Positions 24,832 to 33,619 of a stretch of DNA of 64,000 nt are shown here, piece after piece. The notes under the pieces were generated by a model that ran no database searches, was not told where the DNA came from, and saw only the letters and a list, made by a program, of their open reading frames with translations. A program made the translations under genes and the position numbers. This DNA is from Amblyomma americanum. Its lineage: Eukaryota > Arthropoda > Arachnida > Ixodida > Ixodidae. Location of the stretch: positions 124,001 to 188,000 of the forward strand of contig NW_027526502.1 of the NCBI RefSeq assembly GCF_052857255.1, given 5' to 3'. Numbering within the stretch: position 1 is the first letter of the stretch; each line of letters starts with the position of its first letter.

Positions 24832-27800
24832 TTAAACAGACCGTCTGGGATGGAATCGCTTGAGGCGGGCTACATGCACCACCTGAGATTGGCGTGACCG
24901 TCGACCACTAGCAGTTAGTCGTGCTATAACGTAATTAACGTCACTTATGCACTCCAACACAACAAATGGTCCAGTGTAGTGGGATAGCAGTTTCTGACAC
25001 AGACCACGCTTGCGTAGAGGGGTCCACAACCACACAATGTCACCAGGAACATAAGAAACTTCTTGGTGTTGGACGTCGTAGCGGTTCTTGGAACGCTCTT
25101 GCGAAGATAAAATTCGAACGCGGGCAAGCTGGCGAGCTTCTTCAGCTCTGCAGAGTGTGGTCGCAAGAGAAGGTTCATCGTGGATGAAAAATGGTAGCAT
25201 GGTGTCAAGGCCGCAGCGAGGCGAGCGAGCATAGAGCAGGTAAAAGGGGCTGTAGCCAGTTGTCTCATGTTGCGCGGTGTTGTACGCATGAGTGATGAAC
25301 GGGAGTACGCCATCCCAGTCCTTATGATCTGCAGCGACGTACATGGCAAGCATGGTGGTGAGCGTACGATTAGTGCGTTCTACCACACCGTTCGTTTGGG
25401 GATGATATGGCGTGGAGTGGCGAAAACTGCAGCTGCTGAGGCGGAGAAGTTCTTCAACAACGTCCGCTGTAAATTGACGTCCACGGTCGCTAATGAGAAC
25501 TGCAGGAGGGCCGTGCCGAAGAATGACGAATCGAAGTAAGAAGTTAGATACTTCAGACGCAGTAGCAACTGGTATCGCGGCTGTCTCACAATAACGGGTT
25601 AAGTGGTCTACGCACACAAGAATCCATCGATTTCCTTTAGAGGATCGTGGGAAAGGTCCAAGGAGGTCAATGCCAACTTGCTCAAACGGGGCTGTTGGAG
25701 GTGTGATTGGCCGCAATTTGCCCGGTGGACTTGAAGTCGGCAGCTTAAAGCGCTGGCATTGCACACAGCTGGCTACATAGTGCTGGATGGTTGAACGCAT
25801 GTTAGGCCAGTAAAATCGTTGTTGTGTGCGGTGGAGTGTGCGTGTCACTCCCAAGTGCCCAGACGTGGCGTCGTCGTGCATCATTTCAAGAACTGTGATG
25901 CGTAGGCTTTCGGGTACGACAAGAAGCATGCGTGCTCCTCCAGAAGCGAAATTCTTCTTATAAAGCAAACCGTCGCGAATGCAAAAAGTATTCTTTACAG
26001 AATCTTGAGCGGCATCAAACAAAGAGGTTAATGTTTGGTCCTTGCGTTGCTCAGTTCGAAAAACTTGAAGATCGGGGAAGGCTTGTGAAAGTGACGACAA
26101 GTATTCATCAAAGTTGTCTGCGTCGTCCTCAGTCGTTAGAAGCGGCAAACGGGAAAGACAATCGGCATCTGAGTGTTTACGGCCGCTTTTATGCACAACA
26201 GTGAAATTAAATTCTTGTAGGCGCAAAGCCCATCGAGCAAGCCGGCCACAGGGGTCACGAAGACTCACTAACCAGCAAAGCGAGTGGTGGTCGGTCACGA
26301 CGGTGAAAGCATTCCCGTACAGATAGGAGCGGAAGCGCTGTACAGCGAAAACAACGGCGAGACATTCTTGCTCAGTAACCGTGTAATTTCTTTCGCTCTT
26401 ACTCAACGAACGGCTGGCATATGCTACCACGTGCTGATCGTGACCATGGCGTTGTATAAGTACAGCGCCGATACCGATACCACTTGCATCAGTGTGCACT
26501 TCAATTGGTGCAGATGGGCAGAAGTGGCGTAGGATGGGGCCCGAGGTCAAAAGAAATTTCAGATGCCGGAAAGCTGCGTCACATTCGCTGGTCCAATTGA
26601 ACGGTGCATCTTTATGCAGCAAACACGTGAGTGGGTAAGCGATGTCCGCAAACCTAGCTATAAAGCGTCGAAAGTACGAGCAGAGCCCTAAAAAACTCTG
26701 CAGCTCTTTCACTGATTGAGGCACCGTAAAACTTTTGACAGCTTCAATTTTCTTTGGATCTGGTCGAACACCTTCTTTATCAACTAAATGACCAAGAACA
26801 ATTGTTTCACGGTTCCCAAAATGACATTTCTTGGAATTGAGGATAAGGCCAGCTCGTTCCATGCAATCAAGCACAATATCCAGACGGCGGTTGTGCTCAC
26901 TAAACGTTTTGCCAAAAATTACAACGTCGTCCAGATAACATAAACAAATTTGCCACTTGAGGCCACGCAGGATTGTATCCATGAACCGCTCGAATGTTGC
27001 AGGTGCATTACATAATCCGAAAGGCATAACGTTGAACTCGTAAAGTCCGTCTGGTGTAATGAATGCCGTTTTTTCCCTATCTGCAGCGTGCACGGGGATT
27101 TGCCAGTAGCCGGATCTCAAATCAATAGAAGAAAAGTATGAAGCGGAGTGCAGACAATCAATTGCGTCATCTATACGTGGAAGCGGGTAGACGTCCTTCT
27201 TCGTGGCCGTATTTAAGCGACGGTAGTCAACACAGAACCTCCATGTGCCATCTTTTTTCTTAACAAGGATAACTGGAGCCGCCCAAGGACTGGAGGATTC
27301 TCGAATTATGCCTCGCTTTAGCATCTCTTGAACTTGGTCATCTATTAACTTACGTTCAGTGGCTGAGACTCGATAGGGCTTCTGGCGTATAGGAGGTGCG
27401 GAGCCGGTGTTGATCGTGTGATGAATACGACTGGTAGGCGGTGGTGTTGAATCGTCTTTGGCAAAGTCGAACACGAACACGTGTTTCAGAAGGAGTTCCA
27501 CTAGAGTGCGACGCTCGGTTGGGGAAAGAGCCTGATTAATCATAGCCTTAACTTGGGTCTCCATATCTCTTTTCACGTGCTGCTCACTGACAGAGTTGGT
27601 TAACGCCGCGACGAAACCTGACACACCTTCCTCGAAACGGGCGAGTTTGAGGCCCCGGGGCAACACAGCTGGCTCTTCAGAGTGGTTCACTGTCCACAGC
27701 TCGGTACGGCCTCTCACCACGGGAACGACGCAACGAGGCACGACGATACTCTTCTTAGAGCAGGCGAGTGTCGTAGGCTCTACCACAGCTTCAAAAGATT

Positions 27801-28299
27801 CGCACTGATTGTGAATAGAGGAAACCCGCACGAATGCTGCAGAGAAAGCTGGTACAATAGTATCTTCTTCCACCGCAAATGCTCCAAAATCCGGTGTCGA
27901 GTTATCCACAAGAGCTGAAAGTAACGAAGAATTCAAAGCAACTTCTCCCGTACGACAGTCTAAAGTTGCACCACACTCTTGCAGAAAATCAATCCCAAGA
28001 ATCACATCATGCGTTGACCGTGGTAGCACTGCGAATTCTGTTCTAAACGTTAGACCACCAACAACAACATCCGAAGCACACACACCAAGTGGAACCAAAG
28101 GTTCACCACCGACACCACGGAATAACGCTGCACGGTCACCACTAAACATCACTTTCCTACCTAAACGATTCTTAAACCTCAAACTCATAACGGATACGGT
28201 AGCACCAGTGTCCACAAGAGCCATTGTTTTCACACCATCAATAAACACTTCCAGTTTGTTCTTCAACATAAACACGGGCAGAGGTAGATTGGACGTCAT
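24832..28299 (-). CDS. Pol polyprotein (PR-RT-RH-INT) of the inner Ty3 element
   Basis: An intact frame of 1155 residues from the first Met. Protease has DTGA at 30-33 and DVILGIDFL near 100. RT spans about 300-500, with CVDYRRLN, GYWQIPV and catalytic YLDD at 455-458. RNase H has HTDASGIGIGAVL near 600. The integrase zinc domain lies at about 805-850 (GHLGVTRTLHRTQ...CVQC). The core D,D,E are near 880 (GIDLLGPF), 931 (ISDRGRQF) and 971 (VVERTNRT). A GPFVV segment near 1110 is the GPY/F module. This is the standard Ty3 order. Pol lies in the -1 frame relative to gag and stays open upstream through the gag stop, so it is probably made as a Gag-Pol fusion rather than from the Met at 28299. Confidence 0.94.
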   Translation of the reverse strand: MTSNLPLPVFMLKNKLEVFIDGVKTMALVDTGATVSVMSLRFKNRLGRKVMFSGDRAALFRGVGGEPLVPLGVCASDVVVGGLTFRTEFAVLPRSTHDVILGIDFLQECGATLDCRTGEVALNSSLLSALVDNSTPDFGAFAVEEDTIVPAFSAAFVRVSSIHNQCESFEAVVEPTTLACSKKSIVVPRCVVPVVRGRTELWTVNHSEEPAVLPRGLKLARFEEGVSGFVAALTNSVSEQHVKRDMETQVKAMINQALSPTERRTLVELLLKHVFVFDFAKDDSTPPPTSRIHHTINTGSAPPIRQKPYRVSATERKLIDDQVQEMLKRGIIRESSSPWAAPVILVKKKDGTWRFCVDYRRLNTATKKDVYPLPRIDDAIDCLHSASYFSSIDLRSGYWQIPVHAADREKTAFITPDGLYEFNVMPFGLCNAPATFERFMDTILRGLKWQICLCYLDDVVIFGKTFSEHNRRLDIVLDCMERAGLILNSKKCHFGNRETIVLGHLVDKEGVRPDPKKIEAVKSFTVPQSVKELQSFLGLCSYFRRFIARFADIAYPLTCLLHKDAPFNWTSECDAAFRHLKFLLTSGPILRHFCPSAPIEVHTDASGIGIGAVLIQRHGHDQHVVAYASRSLSKSERNYTVTEQECLAVVFAVQRFRSYLYGNAFTVVTDHHSLCWLVSLRDPCGRLARWALRLQEFNFTVVHKSGRKHSDADCLSRLPLLTTEDDADNFDEYLSSLSQAFPDLQVFRTEQRKDQTLTSLFDAAQDSVKNTFCIRDGLLYKKNFASGGARMLLVVPESLRITVLEMMHDDATSGHLGVTRTLHRTQQRFYWPNMRSTIQHYVASCVQCQRFKLPTSSPPGKLRPITPPTAPFEQVGIDLLGPFPRSSKGNRWILVCVDHLTRYCETAAIPVATASEVSNFLLRFVILRHGPPAVLISDRGRQFTADVVEELLRLSSCSFRHSTPYHPQTNGVVERTNRTLTTMLAMYVAADHKDWDGVLPFITHAYNTAQHETTGYSPFYLLYARSPRCGLDTMLPFFIHDEPSLATTLCRAEEARQLARVRILSSQERSKNRYDVQHQEVSYVPGDIVWLWTPLRKRGLCQKLLSHYTGPFVVLECISDVNYVIARLTASGRRSRQSQVVHVARLKRFHPRRSV

Positions 28300-28337
28300 C
28301 GACTCGCCGGCGGCCTCACCTCCATCGGCCGTGCCTC

Positions 28338-29546
28338 CTAGTTTCCCGGAGGCGGAGGGGATGCACGACGTCGAGGAGAAGGTGACCGCCGTTGGCGCTG
28401 AGGTGGCGGCGTCACACTGCGGTCAGATGCGGGTGATGAACTCCGCAAATTGCTCGGACGGTACGGGTCCCAAGCGGACGTTGGGGGTCTCTGCTGCGCG
28501 GTGTGCAGTTGCCCGTAAGTATTCGCCGGGGGTTGGCAGTCTTGAGAAGTTGGGAAACGACGGCGGCAATATCTAGCGATATGCCCTGCAATGCCACACC
28601 GGTAGCACAAAGGTTGAGAGCGCCAGCGACCGCCATAAGAGTCCTGGCGAACAAAGTCGCGACGTTGGCTGAAGCCAGGATCTCGCTGCTGACGAACCAC
28701 GTCTTCTGGGTAGGTGGGCCTCCTTTCTGTCGGCTGGTGGCGATAACGTTGGGCAATGTTCCGATCGTCCATGGGCAAAGTGCCGTTGGGTGGAGCCCAC
28801 GGAGTCGACAGGGCGGCAACATCTTCCTCCGGTGCAGAACTGTGCCGCAGATATTGTGTGTGGCAGAAGGTATCCCGGGATCTGGACAATTCCTCGCGCA
28901 CAATCTTTCGAATCATATCAGCCATAGAATTTGGAGAACTGGCTTCAACACTGGCTATAGAGGTGACATTGGCCAATCTTCCGAATTTAGGGGTGATTCG
29001 ACGCAGCTTAAGAGCTTCAAATGTTCTGCAATGTTCTATAACGTCAGCGGTGGTGCTCAGGCTCTCTTTGCTAATCAGGAAATTGTAAACATCTTCCGCA
29101 ATTCCTTTTAGAAGGTGGCCGACTTTGTCTTCTTCAAGCATTCTGGAGTTAACTAGCTTGCATAACTTTAAGATGGCTTCGATGTATGCCGTGCAAGTTT
29201 CTCCTGGTACTTGCGCGCGGTGAAGCAATGTCTGTTCCGCACGCTTCTTCTTTGCCGATTCATCCCCAAAATTTTTCTTTATCTCGGTCGTAAAGGTAGC
29301 CCATGAACTCAGTGTATCCTCATGATTGTCGAACCAGTCAAGGGCAGTGGCGGCAAGGAAAAACACAACGTTAGCCAGTTTAGTAGCAGCGTTCCATCGA
29401 TTGTATTTGCTCACCCGCTCGTAGTGTTTCAGCCACTCGTCAACGTCCTCTTCAGGTTTTCCAAAAAATGTGCGGGGCTCTCGATAATGTGGCCAGTTGT
29501 TCGCTGTGGATAGCCCGGGTTGCTCAGCATTGTCGTCTCCAGGCAT
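28338..29546 (-). CDS. Gag polyprotein of the inner Ty3 element
   Basis: The 402-residue Gag forms the virus-like particle and packages the RNA. Residues of about 20-200 have the features of a retrotransposon capsid region: FFGKPEEDVDEWLKHYERV, ATALDWF, then W-x6-F, and a CTAYIEAILKLCKLVN stretch. A single zinc knuckle, CYRCGIAGHIARYC (C-x2-C-x4-H-x4-C), lies at about residues 312-325. The C terminus is rich in Pro, Ser and Arg. The ATG at 29546 is the first start after the 92-bp leader following the LTR. The frame ends in TAG at 28338-28340, preceded at once by a G GGA AAC heptamer that should shift ribosomes into pol. Confidence 0.92.
   Translation of the reverse strand: MPGDDNAEQPGLSTANNWPHYREPRTFFGKPEEDVDEWLKHYERVSKYNRWNAATKLANVVFFLAATALDWFDNHEDTLSSWATFTTEIKKNFGDESAKKKRAEQTLLHRAQVPGETCTAYIEAILKLCKLVNSRMLEEDKVGHLLKGIAEDVYNFLISKESLSTTADVIEHCRTFEALKLRRITPKFGRLANVTSIASVEASSPNSMADMIRKIVREELSRSRDTFCHTQYLRHSSAPEEDVAALSTPWAPPNGTLPMDDRNIAQRYRHQPTERRPTYPEDVVRQQRDPGFSQRRDFVRQDSYGGRWRSQPLCYRCGIAGHIARYCRRRFPTSQDCQPPANTYGQLHTAQQRPPTSAWDPYRPSNLRSSSPASDRSVTPPPQRQRRSPSPRRRASPPPPGN
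28341..28347 (-). promoter_or_regulatory. G GGA AAC slippery heptamer for -1 frameshifting into pol
   Basis: The last gag codons are GGA AAC followed by TAG, giving the X XXY YYZ heptamer GGGAAAC in the correct phase. Slipping back one base opens the pol frame with no stop before the Met at 28299. Nine bases downstream a CGGCC/GGCCG pair (28331-28327 with 28315-28311) can form a short GC stem. The arrangement matches known retroviral -1 sites. The efficiency and the actual stimulatory structure are inferred. Confidence 0.75.
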
Positions 29547-29616
29547 GTCCGATGGCAGTGGTGGGAAGCCTGCGAGTCTACGGCTCCTTCGGTAGATGGA
29601 ATGCTCCGTGGTCGAT

Positions 29617-29634
29617 ACCCGGCACCTCTCACCA
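29617..29634 (-). other. Putative tRNA primer-binding site
   Basis: Three bases inside the 5' LTR, the element reads TGGTGAGAGGTGCCGGGT, starting with the TGG that pairs with a tRNA CCA end. Its complement looks like an acceptor strand plus T-arm (GGTCGATACCCGGC) and continues tRNA-like further inward. I cannot assign the tRNA without a comparison. Confidence 0.65.
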
Positions 29635-29637
29635 ACC

Positions 29638-29810
29638 TGTTACGTGCTTTGCACGCACGGGGGTTTATTCAAAGAGGGGACCGGTCGAAGCAGGATGGAA
29701 GCAGGAAGCCTAGCAGCGTCCTTCCGCTCTCTCTTTTTCTTCCTCTTTCTCCGCGGGTCAGTCCTTCATCTTCTGCTTCTTCCGTCGAGGTTCTGTGGAA
29801 GCACGTTACA
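29638..29810 (-). repeat. 5' LTR of the inner Ty3 element
   Basis: This is the 173-bp partner of the LTR at 24625. It is unusually short for a Ty3 element. The TG...CA ends are present in the element's own orientation, and the adjoining ATAT duplication confirms the boundary. Confidence 0.95.
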
Positions 29811-29814
29811 ATAT
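29811..29814. repeat. Target-site duplication ATAT, right
   Basis: This is the partner of 24621-24624. A 5-bp AATAT duplication with a one-base-shorter LTR would fit the same sequence, because of an ambiguous A at the edge. Confidence 0.8.
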
Positions 29815-30346
29815 GGATGAGTGCCAATACAGAACGCAGGACCGAGCTGCATGCGTTGTCGACTCTCGGGCAGAACTTGTCACACCTCCTGAACTTCCAC
29901 AGCTAAAAGGAAAGCAAACGCCGCTGGGAAATGAGGCGGTGCGTGGAACAACCAAGTCGAAAGCAGCAATGCCGGTGGTGGTTGAGCAAATAGGGAACCG
30001 CCCTATATTGGTTCTTAGAGACAGCGGAGCCAACACAGTTTTGGTTTGGAGAAGCCTGGTGAAGGACAAGGATCTTACAGGGAAAGCGTCGGCCGTCACT
30101 CTTGTAGATAGCACAGTAAGGTACCTTACCGAAGCCAGGATTCTAGTGTCCACGCCATATTATACTGGACAGGTAGTGGCAAAATGCGTAGAGCAACCCA
30201 TCTACGATCTCATCTTGGAAAACATTACGGGTGCAAGAAGTGTTGAGGACCCCGATCCCGAGTGGAGGATGATCGACGTTGAAGAGCACCCAAAAGAGGA
30301 AAGGCTCTCGACAGCTCAGGCGTGTGATGGGGCAGTCAGTTTCTAG
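29815..30346 (+). pseudogene. Retropepsin-like protease region (Gmr1-like element)
   Basis: This frame continues the split gag. It starts with the end of the second zinc knuckle and includes a retropepsin signature, DSGANTVLV, at about 30022-30048 (the catalytic D-S-G triad). About 60 residues later comes a DLILENITGAR segment, which corresponds to the ILG region of aspartic proteases. The function in the family is cleavage of the Gag-Pol polyprotein. The frame stops at 30346. A VETRAQ-like linker is readable just past the stop in another frame and leads directly toward integrase, not RT. There is no full-length protein, so I score it as a remnant. Confidence 0.8.
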
Positions 30347-30439
30347 TCGGCCGTGGAGACAAGGGCTCAAGCGACATCCTGAGCAACTCAGCATCCGCTC
30401 TCTACTCCCGTTACGATGTGTCTGAGCGTATCACCGGGC

Positions 30440-31579
30440 GAAATTGCAGTTAGGCAAGGAGAAGACCCGAGCTTGAAGGCCTGCTTCGAAAGAGTCGGGG
30501 GAAAAAGTGAAAAGAAAGAGGAGTCGTACGTCATTCGAATATCAATTGGTAAATGGTCTGCTGTACAGGGAATGCATATTTAGCTCAGGAAGGCGGGTCC
30601 AACAACTGGTGTTACCCAAAGATATGAAAGAGGTCATGCTACGCTAAGGACATGATGACATTATGGCCGGACACAGGGGTGTTCAAAAAACCGTGTCTAA
30701 GATCACCGAGTTCTTCTGGCCAGGTGTCCAGAGTGACGTAAACGCTTTCCTCGCTGATGTGATATGTGCGATCGCACAGTTCCGAAGGGAAGAGTTGGTC
30801 CCGTGCCTCTGGGAAAGATGCCAGCCATCGACCTATCGTTTCAAAGAGTTGCAATTGACATTGTGGGGCCAATCTCTCCAGTATCCGCCAAAGGCAATAG
30901 ATATGTGCTTAATCTGGTTGACGTGGCCACTCGTTATCCTGACGCTATTCCACTGAGAACTATTGACCGTATCCAAGTGGCGGAGGGTCTTGTGGAAATG
31001 TTTTCGCGTTATGGGTTCCCGAAGGAAATTTTGAGTGACCGGGGCTCGAACTTCACATCGGAACTAATGAGGGAGGTTAACCGCTTTTTGTCAGTGAGGC
31101 AGTTACTGACGACGCCTTACCATCCCATGTGCAATCGGCTTGTAGAGCGTTTCAACGGCACCCTCAAAAACATGATCAAGAAAATGTGCCAGGAGAGACC
31201 TACTGATTGGGATAGATATCTCCCAGCTCTTTTGTTCGCTTACCGCGAAGTACCGCAAACGAGTCTTGGTTTCTCGTCTTTTGAGATGTTGTATGGGAGA
31301 ACCGTTAGAGGTCCACTTACAATACTCAAGGAGCTGTGGGCTAATAAGGAGATTGCACCAGATCTCAAGACAACATACACATACGTTCTTGAGTTGCGGG
31401 ACAAGTTGGAGGAAACATGCAGGCTGGCACATCAAGGCGTGGAAAGGGCGCGCGAACGCTATAAGGAATACTATGACAAGAAAGAAATTCACAGAAATCT
31501 GAATTCGGGCGATAGGTTTCTTATCCTGAACGCCACGGATCATAATAAGTGGAAGAGCCCTTACCTTGTGACGCAGTAG
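30440..31579 (+). pseudogene. Integrase (Gmr1-like element), frameshifted
   Basis: Integrase inserts the cDNA into the genome. The N-terminal zinc-binding part is spread over two frames: GHDDIMAGHRGVQKT at about 30648-30692, then C-D-M-C at about 30758-30769. After the shift a 271-residue frame (30764-31579) holds the catalytic core. The first Asp is in AIDIVGP, the second in LSDRGSNF, and the Glu in VERFNGTL, followed by the usual FAYREVPQTSLGFSSFEMLYGR region. A C-terminal GDRFLIL...SPYLV segment resembles the GPY/F module. An in-frame TAG ends it at 31577-31579. It lies between protease and RT, which is the unusual feature of this element. Confidence 0.88.
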
Positions 31580-31829
31580 AAAAATGACATGGATTGCGAG
31601 TTATTAATAAATAACACCAAGAAGGTTTTCCTGGCAAATATGCTGAAAAAGTACGAAGAGTTCCCGTACAGTGCGCCCCCTAGGCAGCATGCTCGGCAGT
31701 AGCCGAGGAGACAGATGATATTGCCGAGGTGCCCACGTGCAGTGGGAAGAAATGTGTACGATGGGATAAGCTGCTAATAAACTCCAATTTGAATGAAGAC
31801 CGAAGATCACAGATAAAGGCCCTACTCTA

Positions 31830-32975
31830 AAGCAAAGCGGATGTGTTTTCGAATTTGCTGGGCAAAACTTATGTCATATGTTGCACATTAGATCCCTCTA
31901 CAGATAGACCAATCAGCGCGAAAAAATACCCACTACCTTTAGTATTTCAAGAATAAATTGAAAATGAGGTGCGGGATATTTTGGAGCTTGGTGTGATTGA
32001 GAGGTCGTGGTCAGCATACAATGCGCCTCTCGTGGTTGTCAAAAAAAACCGATGGTACTAACGGAAAGTGTGTAGATTTTCGTCGGCTAAATGACACCGT
32101 AGTACCCGATGCCGGACCTATACCAAGAGCAGACGTTGTGTTCGCTAAGGTGGCTTCCAAGAAGAAGAAACAACTTTATTTACGTCATGGCCTAATGGCA
32201 TCATGACCTAATAGCGCCGTGACGGGGGCCCAGGCGGCAATTCAGCGGAGGATCTGAGGCCTTTGTCGCTCAAGAGCCGCCGAGACCTGCTGGACGGCCC
32301 AGGTTTGCACGTCACGGTCAGAGCATTCCGCCGCAGCCGCGAGTCGCGGCGGAATCGTTATGCTTTTAGAAGCCTCGTCGGGGAATTTTGTGCAGTCCCA
32401 TAGGATGTGCGTCAGAGTTGCCCTCTCCCGCTGGCACACGCGACACACATCACTTTCATATAAGTTTGGGTATAGATGAGTCATTAACACCGGGGTTGGT
32501 AAAGAACCAATTTGTAGTTGTCTTAGCTGAAGGGTATTGACAAATACCAATGGAAGATTCGTCTAAAGAGAAGACTGCCTTGTCGTGTTCGGTGGGTTTA
32601 TTCCAGTTTAAATTCACCCCTTTTGTTTTGAAGACATCTGCAATATTCACGAAGCTGATGAGGAAGGCTTCGGATGGGCTCCAAAATGTAGAACACTATA
32701 TTGATGCCGTCCTGGTCGCAGCAGATACGTGGGAAGAGCATGTAATTACGCTGGAAAGACTATTTTGATAGAATTCAGCAAGCCAGGTTGACCATAAAGC
32801 CGGCAAAATGTGAGGTGGGCTTTGAAGCCATTTCTTTTCTCGGACACAAGCTGGGGATGGGCCGTATCACGACGACAGACGACATCTTGGTCAAAATACA
32901 GCAGGCCCAGACACCGACGACCTAGAAAGAGGTACAGTCGTTCCTGGGTTTGACGGGAGACTACAATGATTTTAT
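31830..32975 (+). pseudogene. Reverse transcriptase (Gmr1-like element), broken by a LINE fragment
   Basis: RT pieces can be read in several frames. ELGVIERSWSAYNAPLVVVKK (about 31983-32045) and CVDFRRLND (about 32070-32097) are the fingers. After an inserted LINE fragment come QIPMEDSSKEKTA (from 32541), a palm stretch ending YIDAVLV near 32700, and FLGHKLG followed by VQSFLGLTG at about 32840-32955. The catalytic YIDD box reads YIDA, so the second Asp is lost. About 14 residues expected between VASK and QIPM are missing at the LINE insertion. This RT cannot be functional. Confidence 0.82.
32150..32540 (-). mobile_element. 3' fragment of a LINE inside the Gmr1-like RT
   Basis: On the minus strand about 90 residues can be read that end a LINE ORF2: LQLRQLQIGSLPTPVL, then a zinc-type motif CRVCQRERATLTHILWDC. 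After it come an AATAAAG and a TTC-rich tail at about 32150-32185. The fragment interrupts the RT of the Gmr1-like element between VASK and QIPM, and about 40 bp of target appear to be lost. It is heavily 5'-truncated. I cannot fix the clade. Confidence 0.72.
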
Positions 32976-32977
32976 TT

Positions 32978-33501
32978 TCGATTATGCCCACATAGCGATC
33001 CGCTTGTCGAACTCACTAAGAAGGGGGGCAATCAATAAGCTGAATTGGATTGCTGAACATGAAAATGCATTCGTGATGTTAAAATGGCATATGGCAAAAC
33101 CACCCGTTCTGCTTGCTCCGAATCTGGATAAAGAGTTCGTGCTTCGCACTGATGCATCAGACCGAGCTTTAGGAGCCGTACTCTGGCAAGAAGAGAATCG
33201 CATGCTACATCTGGTATTTTTTGCAAGTAAGAGATTATCAGCTAATGAACGCAACTACTCCACTGCTGAAAATGAATGTTTGGCGGTGGTGTGGGAAGTG
33301 AAGAAACTCCAGAATTATCTTTATGGGAGACATTTCAGAATTCGAACGGATCATCAGCCGCTTGAATACTTAACCTTGGCCAAAATGAGCAATAGTAAAG
33401 TCATGACATGGTGTTTGGCCTTGCAAGAATACTCATTTCAGGTGGAATATATTAAAAGCAGAGATAACGTTAGAGCGGACTTCATAAGTAGAGTCAACTG
33501 A
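32978..33501 (+). pseudogene. Ty3-type RNase H (Gmr1-like element), last pol domain
   Basis: An open frame of about 180 residues carries a Ty3-type RNase H: FVLRTDASDRALGAVLWQE holds the first Asp, TAENECLAVVWEV the Glu, and IRTDHQPLEYL the next Asp. The C terminus, NVRADFISRVN, matches the ADYLSR-type end of Ty3 RNase H domains. It removes the RNA strand during reverse transcription. The frame ends 118 bp before the putative LTR. RNase H is therefore the last domain of pol here, as in Gmr1-like elements, with no integrase after it. Confidence 0.85.
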
Positions 33502-33608
33502 AGAGCTCTAGGTATCTCTGGGATATATGTTGTTGTTGTTGCTGTGCTAATGTATCTCTGGGATTTACCTTGTAGTTGTTGTTGCTGTTGTTGCTGTTAT
33601 GTGATTAT

Positions 33609-33619
33609 AAAAGGGAGTG
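33609..33619 (+). other. Putative polypurine tract of the Gmr1-like element
   Basis: AAAAGGGAGTG lies immediately before the TGTTGTGGACA that I take as the LTR start. A purine-rich run in this place would prime plus-strand DNA synthesis. Confidence 0.5.

Larger units (their letters stand above)
24625..29810 (-). mobile_element. Complete young Ty3/gypsy LTR retrotransposon
   Basis: A 5186-bp element lies on the minus strand. It is bounded by 173-bp direct LTRs that differ at a single position and is flanked by a 4-bp ATAT duplication. In its own orientation it runs 5' LTR (29810-29638), primer-binding site, gag (29546-28338), pol (28299-24832), polypurine tract, 3' LTR (24797-24625). Both reading frames are intact and there is no env-like gene. 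It sits inside the gag zinc-knuckle region of the older Gmr1-like element, in the opposite orientation. The near-identical LTRs and intact frames suggest recent insertion and possible activity. Confidence 0.95.

Noticed and set aside
28503..29111. Plus-strand frames of up to 202 residues
   Set aside because: They are shadows of the minus-strand gag frame of the inner Ty3 element.
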